DNA from: JBMYYE01 sp049609065
GTDB lineage: Bacteria > Pseudomonadota > Alphaproteobacteria > Rhodobacterales > Rhodobacteraceae
Length of the DNA stretch: 21,402 nucleotides
Assembly: GCA_049609065.1 (NCBI GenBank)
Contig: JBMYYE010000032.1
Coordinates: 1 to 21,402, forward strand
Reading direction: 5' to 3'
Positions 13,816 through 19,898 of this stretch are shown here, in pieces. A program made the position numbers and the translations under genes. Every line of letters begins with the position of its first letter. Position 1 is the stretch's first letter. The notes below the pieces were generated by a model. The model was not told the origin of the DNA and ran no database searches. It saw only the letters and a list, made by a program, of their open reading frames with translations.

Positions 13816-13854
13816 TTGACTCTGAAGGGGCGCTTTCCTAGGTTGCAGCCAACC
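13816..13854 (+). promoter_or_regulatory. Candidate promoter of the atp (F0) operon
   Basis: TTGACT (13816-13821) is followed after 17 bases by TAGGTT (13839-13844), a good -35 with a weak -10. A small perfect inverted repeat, GGTTG-CAGC-CAACC (13841-13854), overlaps the -10 and the probable start site and could be an operator or a 5' stem. The atpI ATG is 19 bases on. The rest of the 205-base gap back to the arsR start is AT-rich, with no gene that I can support. Confidence 0.5.
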
Positions 13855-13873
13855 TGTTTTGTGGGGCTTTACG

Positions 13874-14203
13874 ATGTCAAATACGCCTGATCCCGACCGC
13901 TTGAAGCGATTTGAGGAACGGCTAAAGACCGTGAAGGATGGCGATGCGCCTGCCTCCAAGACAGAAGAGCACTATTCAATGGCCAATATGGCATGGCGGA
14001 TGGTGATCGAACTGGTCGTAGGGCTGGGATTGGGATTTGGCATCGGGTTTGGGCTTGATGTCGTTCTAGGCACAAAGCCGTGGCTTATGGTGCTGTTTAC
14101 ATTGCTGGGTTTTGTAGCGGGGGTCAAAACAATGATCCGATCTGCAAATGAAATCCAAGAAAAACAAATGGCCGAAGCGCAAAACGCAAAGGCCGATACG
14201 TAG
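13874..14203 (+). CDS. atpI: F0F1 ATP synthase subunit I (AtpI/AtpZ-like)
   Basis: This 109-residue membrane protein has a charged N-terminal helix (PDPDRLKRFEERLKTVKDG) and two transmembrane segments, the first glycine-rich (VVGLGLGFGIGFGLDVVLG), the second LMVLFTLLGFVAGVKTM. A short polar tail follows. AtpI proteins assist c-ring assembly and Mg2+ handling and are not part of the final enzyme. I take the ATG at 13874. It is the first gene of the F0 operon, and a 40-base gap with a small GC-rich inverted repeat separates it from atpB. Confidence 0.9.
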   Translation: MSNTPDPDRLKRFEERLKTVKDGDAPASKTEEHYSMANMAWRMVIELVVGLGLGFGIGFGLDVVLGTKPWLMVLFTLLGFVAGVKTMIRSANEIQEKQMAEAQNAKADT

Positions 14204-14243
14204 AAAGCTTGGGCGCACGCGTCCATAAGAGGAGCAAAATCGG

Positions 14244-15047
14244 ATGGGTAAAATTGCCTTAATCGCCGCACTCGTGTTGATCGCAATCGCAAGTGTGTTG
14301 TTTCAACCAGAAACACCTGGTTTGGTTATTCACCCGATGGATCAGTTCCAAGTTAAGCCCCTTTTCGGTCATGGGCCAATCATGTGGTACACGCCGACAA
14401 ACGTGACGCTCTTTATGGCGCTGTCTGTTGTATGTGTGCTTTTGTTGTTGGTGTTCGGTACACGCGGTCGCGCGGTTATCCCAACGCGGACACAATCCGT
14501 TGGCGAAATGGCATACGGTTTCGTTTATAAAATGGTTGAAGACGTCGCAGGCAAAGACGCGATCAAGTTCTTCCCATATATCATGACGCTTTTCCTCTTC
14601 ATCGTGTTTGCGAACTTCCTTGGGCTTTTCCCAATGGCCTTCACAACCACATCACATATCGCAGTTACAGCAGTCCTCGCGATGCTCGTTTTCCTTACCG
14701 TAACCATTGTTGGTTTCGTGAAAAACGGCGCAGGCTTCTTGGGTCTCTTTTGGGTTTCATCCGCGCCACTTGCGCTTCGCCCAGTTCTTGCGATCATCGA
14801 ACTTATTTCTTATTTCGTCCGTCCAGTAAGCCATTCTATTCGTCTTGCTGGTAACGTGATGGCAGGTCACGCGGTGATCAAGGTGTTTGCTGGCTTTGCT
14901 GGCGCAATGGGCCTTGCATCTATCTTGCCGATCGCAGCCATCAGCGCAGTTTACGCGCTCGAAGTTCTCGTAGCGTTTATCCAAGCCTACGTATTCACTA
15001 TTCTGACATGTGTTTATTTGAAAGATGCACTTCATCCTTCACACTAA
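14244..15047 (+). CDS. atpB: F0 ATP synthase subunit a
   Basis: This 267-residue integral membrane protein forms the proton half-channels against the c ring. The essential arginine is Arg200 in SHSIRLAGNVMAGHAVIKVF. Other family parts are HPMDQFQVKPLF, MWYTPTNVTLF, FPYIMTLFLFIVFANFLGLFP and FIQAYVFTILTCVYLKDALHP at the C-terminus. The start is supported by GAGGAG 9-10 bases upstream. The first 20 residues (GKIALIAALVLIAIASVLF) form an extra hydrophobic, signal-like segment ahead of the usual N-terminus, where related roseobacters as I recall have a short polar leader. Confidence 0.97.
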   Translation: MGKIALIAALVLIAIASVLFQPETPGLVIHPMDQFQVKPLFGHGPIMWYTPTNVTLFMALSVVCVLLLLVFGTRGRAVIPTRTQSVGEMAYGFVYKMVEDVAGKDAIKFFPYIMTLFLFIVFANFLGLFPMAFTTTSHIAVTAVLAMLVFLTVTIVGFVKNGAGFLGLFWVSSAPLALRPVLAIIELISYFVRPVSHSIRLAGNVMAGHAVIKVFAGFAGAMGLASILPIAAISAVYALEVLVAFIQAYVFTILTCVYLKDALHPSH

Positions 15048-15105
15048 TCACGAACGCATATCAGGTTCTAAATTCAGCCAAATTCCAACGTAAGGAGAAT
15101 ACACA

Positions 15106-15342
15106 ATGGAAGGCAATATCGCTCAAATGGGTCAATTCATCGGTGCAGGTCTAGCGGCTATCGGTTCAGGTGCTGCTGCTATCGGTGTAGGCCACGTTGC
15201 AGGTAACTTCCTCGCAGGCGCACTTCGCAACCCATCAGCTGCTGCAGCGCAAACTGCAACACTCTTCATCGGTATCGCGTTTGCAGAAGCTTTGGGGATC
15301 TTTTCATTCCTCGTAGCTCTCTTGCTTATGTTTGCTGTTTAA
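15106..15342 (+). CDS. atpE: F0 ATP synthase subunit c
   Basis: This 78-residue hairpin of two transmembrane helices is the rotor-ring proteolipid. Helix 1 carries the small-residue packing repeat GAGLAAIGSGAAAIGVG, the cytoplasmic loop is ALRNPSA (RNP where many have RQP), and helix 2 carries the proton-binding Glu61 in IAFAEALGIF. AAGGAGA upstream of the ATG is a strong ribosome-binding site, as expected for the most abundant F0 subunit. A stable stem-loop follows in the gap before atpX. Confidence 0.98.
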   Translation: MEGNIAQMGQFIGAGLAAIGSGAAAIGVGHVAGNFLAGALRNPSAAAAQTATLFIGIAFAEALGIFSFLVALLLMFAV

Positions 15343-15362
15343 TCTGAAACCAGTCCTTACGC

Positions 15363-15388
15363 GTGGGTGATCCTTCGGGGTCATCCGC
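15363..15388 (+). other. UUCG-tetraloop stem-loop between atpE and atpX
   Basis: Bases 15363-15373 pair with 15378-15388 through 11 consecutive base pairs, three of them G-U, around a TTCG loop closed by C-G, which is the extra-stable tetraloop type. The G-U pairs hold only on the transcribed strand, so it looks like an RNA structure. No T tract follows, so it is not a classical terminator. It probably protects the atpE mRNA 3' end or marks a processing site. Confidence 0.65.
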
Positions 15389-15414
15389 AAAGACTTAGGT
15401 TTTAGGAGATACAC

Positions 15415-16005
15415 ATGGCAAACGACACGCATACAGAAGAGGCCGCACACGGTGCAGCTGATGCTGGGCACGGCGCTGCTGATATGGCACATGCTGCTGC
15501 GGGTCATGGTGAATCTGCGGGTATGCCTCAGCTTGATTTTTCCACTTTCGGAAACCAGATTTTCTGGCTCATGCTGACGCTCCTTGCGATTTACTTTATT
15601 TTGACACGCATTGCGTTGCCACGTATTTCGTCTGTTTTGTCCCATCGTCAGGGCCAAATCACAGGTGATATCGCGGCGGCGGAAGACCTTAAGCAAAAGG
15701 CCGTTGAAGCGGAAGAGGCGTATAATAAAGCGCTTATCGAAGCACGTGCCGAGGCTGCTCAAATCGTTGAGCAAACCAAAGCTGAGATCAAAGCAGATCT
15801 TGATGCGGCGACAGCCAAAGCGGATGCGGAAATTGCGGCGAAAGCTTCAGAGTCCGAAGCTGCGATTGCTGAAATCCGCAAAGATGCTGTCAAAAGCGTT
15901 AAAGCGGTTGCAAAAGACACAGCCAAAGAAATTGTTGGGGCCCTCGGCGGAAAAGCGGATGCCAAAGCAATTACAGCGGCGATCACAGAACGGATGAAAG
16001 GCTAA
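15415..16005 (+). CDS. atpX: F0 ATP synthase subunit b'
   Basis: This 196-residue peripheral-stalk subunit pairs with b in alphaproteobacteria and phototrophs. After an Ala/His-rich cytosolic or periplasmic leader (residues 5-35, with HGAAD repeated at 12-16 and 19-23) comes PQLDFSTFGNQIFWLMLTLLAIYFILTRIALPRI, one transmembrane segment (about 46-66) with the family start. A long Ala/Glu/Lys coiled coil follows to the end. The ATG has AGGAG upstream. It is followed after only three bases by atpF, so translation is probably coupled. The order atpI-B-E-X-F is that of Rhodobacter. Confidence 0.95.
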   Translation: MANDTHTEEAAHGAADAGHGAADMAHAAAGHGESAGMPQLDFSTFGNQIFWLMLTLLAIYFILTRIALPRISSVLSHRQGQITGDIAAAEDLKQKAVEAEEAYNKALIEARAEAAQIVEQTKAEIKADLDAATAKADAEIAAKASESEAAIAEIRKDAVKSVKAVAKDTAKEIVGALGGKADAKAITAAITERMKG

Positions 16006-16008
16006 GCT

Positions 16009-16563
16009 ATGAAAAAAATTCTCATCGCATCTGGTCTTATGGCAACGCCTGCAATGGCCGCGTCTGGTCCGTTTTTGTCCCTTGCAAACACCAACTTTGT
16101 TGTTTTGTTGGCGTTCATCTTGTTCATCGCCATCCTTTGGAAATTTGGCGTTCATTCCATGATTGGGTCCATGCTTGATAAGCGTGCTGACGATATCAAG
16201 GCTGAACTCGACGAAGCAAAAGCACTCCATGAAGAGGCCAAAGAAATCTTGGCCTCCTACGAGCGCAAGCAAAAAGAAGTTGCTGAGCAAGCAGAACGCA
16301 TTGTCGAAGCTGCAAAAGCAGAAGCTGCAAACGCTGCTGACGCTGCAAAAGCAGATTTGGCGACCTCAATTGAACGTCGCCTTGCGGCTGCTACAGATCA
16401 AATCGCATCTGCAGAAGCACAAGCGGTTAAAGAGGTGCGCGATCAGGCTGCGTCTGTGGCGGTTCTCGCTGCAGGTGACTTGATTTCAAAAGGCATGACA
16501 GCGGCAGAAGGCAACAAGCTTATTGATGCCGCTATCGCAGAAGTAGAAGCCAAGCTTCACTAA
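16009..16563 (+). CDS. atpF: F0 ATP synthase subunit b
   Basis: This 184-residue peripheral-stalk protein starts with a signal-peptide-like segment (MKKILIASGLMATPAMAASG, possible cleavage after AMA), which I recall in other Rhodobacterales b subunits. One transmembrane helix follows (FVVLLAFILFIAILWKF, about 30-46), then a long charged coiled coil (ERKQKEVAEQAERIVEAAKAEA and onwards). No strong Shine-Dalgarno precedes it, so it probably depends on ribosomes ending atpX three bases upstream. It is the last gene of the operon, before the terminator at 16588-16616. Confidence 0.95.
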   Translation: MKKILIASGLMATPAMAASGPFLSLANTNFVVLLAFILFIAILWKFGVHSMIGSMLDKRADDIKAELDEAKALHEEAKEILASYERKQKEVAEQAERIVEAAKAEAANAADAAKADLATSIERRLAAATDQIASAEAQAVKEVRDQAASVAVLAAGDLISKGMTAAEGNKLIDAAIAEVEAKLH

Positions 16564-16587
16564 TTCTGTCTTATAAATAATGTGATG

Positions 16588-16616
16588 AAACCCGGGCTTT
16601 TAGGTCCGGGTTTTTT
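16588..16616. terminator. Bidirectional terminator between atpF and the GntR gene
   Basis: AAACCCGG (16588-16595) pairs with CCGGGTTT (16606-16613), followed by a T run rightward and preceded by A residues for leftward use. The GntR gene's TAA stop codon (16600-16602, complement) lies in the hairpin loop, so the right arm also encodes its last residues. Confidence 0.88.
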
Positions 16617-17370
16617 CTTTTTGGAGCCGCTTTTGCGCGATGCGGTCTTTGCGGGATGTATCGAACCATTCGGTCATGGAGCGCCGCACATAATCCATAT
16701 GCGCCTCAACAGCCACTCGTGCGGCCTCTGGGTCGCGGTCTTGGATTGCGGTGTTGATTGCCTTGTGCTGATCAAAAAGCGGATTGCGCGTGCTTTCCAC
16801 CTGATAAATTTGGCGCCGATTATAAAATACACCGCGCATCAGAAGTTCATACATGGAACGCATCATATGGAGGAGAACGACGTTGTGGCTGGCTTCCATG
16901 ATCGAGGTGTGAAAATCCACATCGAGCAAAGCCTCAAGCGTATGATCGCCTGAGTGATGGGCCGCCTCCATTTTATCAGCGATTTCGGCGATGATTTTCA
17001 AATCCGTTTCTGTGCCATAGCGGGCGGCACGTTCGGCGGCCAACCCTTCGAGGTCGGAGCGAAAATCGATATAGTCAAAGACGGCGGTTTCATGTCGTGA
17101 GAAAAGCGAAATCAACGCTTCGGAAAAGGCGGATCCAAGAACATCCGCCACAAACACACCAGAGCCAGCACGGCGCAAAAGGAGCCCGTTTTCTTCTAAA
17201 TCCGCAATGGCTTCGCGCACAGAAGGCCGTGATACATTGAGCCGCTCTGCGAGATCGCGTTCAGACGGAAGCCGCTCAGCTGGGCGCAAAATTCCGTTGA
17301 GGATCAACTCTTCGATTTGCGTAACCACCGCTTTTGAAAGCTTCTCGGGCTTAATTTCCTGAAACGGCAT
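16600..17370 (-). CDS. GntR-family regulator, FadR subfamily with FCD domain
   Basis: This 256-residue regulator has a GntR winged helix-turn-helix (about 10-75: ILRPAERLPSERDLAERLNVSRPSVREAIADLEENGLLLRRAGSGVFV) and a C-terminal helical FCD domain. The likely metal/ligand residues are in VDFHTSIMEASH, FDQHKAIN and VEAHMDYVRR (one Asp and three His). This is the PdhR/LldR/GlcC group, which senses pyruvate, lactate, glycolate and similar acids; the ligand here is unknown. The ATG has GGAGG 8 bases upstream. A good promoter with an overlapping palindrome suggests autoregulation. No metabolic gene lies beside it, so the target is probably elsewhere. Confidence 0.92.
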   Translation of the reverse strand: MPFQEIKPEKLSKAVVTQIEELILNGILRPAERLPSERDLAERLNVSRPSVREAIADLEENGLLLRRAGSGVFVADVLGSAFSEALISLFSRHETAVFDYIDFRSDLEGLAAERAARYGTETDLKIIAEIADKMEAAHHSGDHTLEALLDVDFHTSIMEASHNVVLLHMMRSMYELLMRGVFYNRRQIYQVESTRNPLFDQHKAINTAIQDRDPEAARVAVEAHMDYVRRSMTEWFDTSRKDRIAQKRLQKEKTRT

Positions 17371-17388
17371 CTGCGATCCTCCTATGCT

Positions 17389-17425
17389 TTGGTTAGATTA
17401 TATGACCAAGCACCAGAGAGGACAA
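17389..17425 (-). promoter_or_regulatory. Promoter with overlapping operator for the GntR gene
   Basis: Leftward, TTGTCC (17420-17425) and a perfect TATAAT (17397-17402) are 17 bases apart. The -10 lies inside an inverted repeat, TTGGT (17389-17393) with ACCAA (17405-17409), whose TGGT/ACCA half-sites are like those of FadR/PdhR-type operators, though with a wider spacer. Autorepression is the simplest reading. Confidence 0.6.
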
Positions 17426-17455
17426 ATTATTTCGAAACGGCCGCATCAACGGGTC

Positions 17456-17476
17456 TGCATTTGAATATGAAATGCA
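17456..17476. repeat. Perfect 7-base inverted repeat upstream of the GntR gene
   Basis: TGCATTT (17456-17462) and AAATGCA (17470-17476) flank a 7-base AT-rich spacer. It lies in the 195-base gap between the GntR and OmpA genes, upstream of the GntR promoter, and could be a binding site for another regulator. Nothing else is seen in this gap apart from the promoter and the OmpA terminator. Confidence 0.4.
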
Positions 17477-17543
17477 TGGGGTTTGAGGTGTCTTTGCCTG
17501 ATGGGCGGTTCTGATTGGTTTAAAAAACGCGCCGCATCATGGC

Positions 17544-17560
17544 AAAAGGGGCTATGCCCC
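17544..17560 (-). terminator. Terminator of the OmpA-type lipoprotein gene
   Basis: GGGGC (17548-17552) and GCCCC (17556-17560) form a short GC stem with a 3-base loop, followed leftward by TTTT. It begins 5 bases after the stop codon. It is short but well placed. Confidence 0.6.
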
Positions 17561-17565
17561 CCCGT

Positions 17566-18225
17566 TTAGCGTGTGGGGCGAATAATGATATTCACACGGC
17601 GGTTTTGCCGTTTGCCTTCCTCAGAAAGGTTTGAGGCAACCGGTTCATCTTCGCCGCGGCCAATGGCACGCACACGCGCAGGCGCGACGCCGGCATCCAT
17701 GAGGGTATACGCCACGCTATGGGCGCGTTCGGTTGAAAGCGCTTGGTTATGTTCGGCGCTGCCTGTGTTGTCGGTGTGGCCGATGACATCAATGGTGCTA
17801 TCTGGGTATTTCCCGAGATTCGCCGCAAGTGTATTCAAATCATCACGCAGCGCAGGCGAAAGCTTGGCGCTGTCCACATCAAAAAGAAGATCTTGGGGCA
17901 TTGTCACGATAAGTTCGGACCCGGTGTTTTCAATTTTTACGTCTTTGTTGTCGAGATTTTCTTCGAGATCACGCGCCTGCGCATCCAATGCCGTACCAAC
18001 AAGCGCCCCTGCAGCCGCCCCAACAGCTGCGCCAACAGCGGTTTTACCAAGCTTGTTATCGCCTTTGCGTGTGGCACCGATGACCCCACCAATCGCCGCC
18101 CCAATGAGCGCGCCTGACTTTGCCCGTGCGTTTGGGTCGTCGCTATTGTTTTGTGGGACGGTCATACAGCCCGCAGCGAGAAGGCTTGATGATAAGAGAA
18201 GGGCGGTGGGAAGTTTGTAGGTCAT
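17566..18225 (-). CDS. OmpA-family outer-membrane lipoprotein
   Basis: This 219-residue lipoprotein has a signal peptide with lipobox LAAGC (lipidated Cys20). A glycine-zipper segment follows (about 38-80: GALIGAAIGGVIGATRKGDN, then AVGAAVGAAAGALVGTAL), and then an OmpA-C/MotB-like peptidoglycan-binding domain (about 105-219). That domain contains FDVDSAKLSP, IDVIGHTDNTGSAEHNQALSTERAHSVAYTL and EGKRQNRRVNIII. It probably tethers the outer membrane to peptidoglycan, like YiaD or Pal relatives. It is monocistronic, with its own promoter (18256-18284) and terminator. The wording OmpA family lipoprotein is as precise as the sequence allows. Confidence 0.94.
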   Translation of the reverse strand: MTYKLPTALLLSSSLLAAGCMTVPQNNSDDPNARAKSGALIGAAIGGVIGATRKGDNKLGKTAVGAAVGAAAGALVGTALDAQARDLEENLDNKDVKIENTGSELIVTMPQDLLFDVDSAKLSPALRDDLNTLAANLGKYPDSTIDVIGHTDNTGSAEHNQALSTERAHSVAYTLMDAGVAPARVRAIGRGEDEPVASNLSEEGKRQNRRVNIIIRPTR

Positions 18226-18255
18226 ATCTCTGCTCTATTTTTATGTGTTTTCTTA

Positions 18256-18284
18256 AATATAGGGCATATGAAATCATTTTTCGA
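18256..18284 (-). promoter_or_regulatory. Promoter of the OmpA-type lipoprotein gene
   Basis: Leftward, TCGAAA (18279-18284) and TATATT (18256-18261) are 17 bases apart. The -10 context, TGCCCTATATT, is identical over 11 bases to that of the ffh promoter. Confidence 0.5.
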
Positions 18285-18294
18285 GGGGGAAGCG

Positions 18295-19155
18295 TTATTC
18301 GCCCTCAAGGGTGTTGCATTTGGCCAGCACATCACGCTGTGCACTTTCATAGGCCAGCATGGCACGTTTGGTCGTGAGCCCCCAGTGATAGCCCCCAAGC
18401 GCACCTGACTTTCGCAACGCACGGTGGCAGGGGATGACCCAACTTATGGGGTTGCGCCCAACGGCTGTGCCCACGGCACGTTGGGCTGTGGGTTTGCCGA
18501 TATGGGTTGCAATATCGGAATAGGTGCTGACATGACCCGAGGGGATCGATAAGAGAGCCTCCCAGACTTTGATCTGTAGAGATGTCCCCATGAGGTGGAG
18601 TTTTAACGGGGCGTGAGATGTAAAACAAAGATCGCGGTAGGGGGCAATTTCCGTGATATTTTCCACATAATGGGCCTCTGGCCAGCGCTCAGATAGATCT
18701 TTGAACGCGTGTTCGTAGCCACAATCATCAATGAAGCCAATTCCACATAGCCCGCGCGCGGTGGCCATCAAAAGCGCAGGCCCAAAGGGTGTATCAACAC
18801 AGGCATGAGAAATCGTGAGCCCGCGACCTTTTTGGGCGTATTCCCCAGGTGTCATTGCCTCCCATGTCACGAAAAGATCATGCAAGCGCCCACTCCCAGA
18901 GAGGCCTGCCTCATGGGAGGTGCGCAAGGTGCTATGGCGGTTCCGCAGGAGGCTTTTGGCATGGGATAGGGTGAGGTAGCTTTGATATTTTTTAGGAGAT
19001 ACGCCAACCCAATTGCGAAAGGTTTTTTGAAAATGGCTGGGTGACATGCCCATCTTTTGCGCAAGCGCATCAAGGGATAGGGGCGACGGCGCCTCATCAA
19101 TGATATCTAATGCCCGTTTGATGACCTGATAGTGATACTGTGTTTCATGTTCCAT
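18295..19155 (-). CDS. AraC helix-turn-helix / O6-alkylguanine-DNA alkyltransferase fusion (Ada-like)
   Basis: This 286-residue protein joins an AraC-type DNA-binding domain (about 10-110: LSLDALAQKMGMSPSHFQKTFRNWVGVSPKKYQ, and MTPGEYAQKG) to a methylated-DNA cysteine methyltransferase domain (about 112-275). The active site is PCHRAL with acceptor Cys243, and RAVGTAVGRNP supplies the nucleotide-flipping Arg226. It repairs O6-alkylguanine by suicidal transfer and may regulate genes. The N-terminal zinc-cysteine domain of E. coli Ada, which senses methyl-phosphotriesters, is absent. The ATG at 19155 has no clear Shine-Dalgarno. It is divergent from nth, a base-excision repair gene, across 98 bases. 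Confidence 0.94.
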   Translation of the reverse strand: MEHETQYHYQVIKRALDIIDEAPSPLSLDALAQKMGMSPSHFQKTFRNWVGVSPKKYQSYLTLSHAKSLLRNRHSTLRTSHEAGLSGSGRLHDLFVTWEAMTPGEYAQKGRGLTISHACVDTPFGPALLMATARGLCGIGFIDDCGYEHAFKDLSERWPEAHYVENITEIAPYRDLCFTSHAPLKLHLMGTSLQIKVWEALLSIPSGHVSTYSDIATHIGKPTAQRAVGTAVGRNPISWVIPCHRALRKSGALGGYHWGLTTKRAMLAYESAQRDVLAKCNTLEGE

Positions 19156-19253
19156 GGCAGGAGTTTAGGTCCATATACGCCACGGCGCGACCCGAAAATG
19201 GGGGCTTCGATCTTCGGCCTTGTTTAGAGGGAGATAAAAAGGCATATCGGGGC

Positions 19254-19898
19254 ATGGTAAAACAAATGCATTACAACACGATCTATGAGATTTTCAGCCG
19301 TTTTGAGGACCTCGAAGCGGAACCCAAAGGGGAACTGGACCATACAAATGTGTACACGCTTTTGGTGGCTGTGGCGTTGTCAGCTCAGGCCACGGATGTG
19401 GGCGTGAACAAAGCCACAAAGCGGCTTTTTGAAATTGTGTCGACCCCGCAAGAGATGATTGATCTCGGGATTGAGGCGCTCACCGATCATATTAAAACCA
19501 TCGGCCTTTATCGCAATAAAGCGAAAAACGTCATGAAGATGGCTGAAATTTTGGTCGCCGATTTTGATGGGATCGTGCCATCATCGCGCGCGGCCTTGCA
19601 AAGCCTCCCAGGTGTGGGGCGCAAAACCGCAAATGTGGTATTGAATATGTGGTTCAAACACCCCGCGCAAGCGGTGGATACGCATATTTTTCGCGTTGGC
19701 AACCGCACCGGTATTGCCGTTGGCAAAGACGTGGATGCGGTGGAGCGCGCCGTTGAAGATCACATTCCAGCAAAATTTCAACAACATGCCCATCACTGGC
19801 TAATTTTGCATGGACGTTATGTCTGTAAAGCGCGTAAACCCCTGTGTGGAAATTGCGTAATTCGTGATTTGTGTCAGTTTGAGGAAAAGAACTTATGA
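19254..19898 (+). CDS. nth: Endonuclease III (DNA glycosylase/AP lyase)
   Basis: This 214-residue base-excision repair enzyme removes oxidised pyrimidines and cleaves the abasic site. It has the helix-hairpin-helix LPGVGRKTANVVL with catalytic Lys124, the catalytic Asp142 in VDTHIFRV, and the C-terminal 4Fe-4S ligands Cys191, Cys198, Cys201 and Cys207 in the canonical C-x6-C-x2-C-x5-C spacing. I start at the ATG at 19254, giving the usual length; the longer frame would run into the promoter region shared with the Ada-like gene. Its TGA overlaps the ATG of the kinase gene by 4 bases. Confidence 0.97.
   Translation: MVKQMHYNTIYEIFSRFEDLEAEPKGELDHTNVYTLLVAVALSAQATDVGVNKATKRLFEIVSTPQEMIDLGIEALTDHIKTIGLYRNKAKNVMKMAEILVADFDGIVPSSRAALQSLPGVGRKTANVVLNMWFKHPAQAVDTHIFRVGNRTGIAVGKDVDAVERAVEDHIPAKFQQHAHHWLILHGRYVCKARKPLCGNCVIRDLCQFEEKNL

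Noticed and set aside
13799..13891. Short 30-codon rightward frame upstream of atpI
   Set aside because: It spans the atp promoter and overlaps the atpI start in another frame, with no ribosome-binding site or recognisable content.
17573..18220. 215-codon rightward frame opposite the OmpA-type lipoprotein gene
   Set aside because: Ser/Arg/Ala-rich shadow of a gene with lipobox, glycine zipper and OmpA domain on the other strand.
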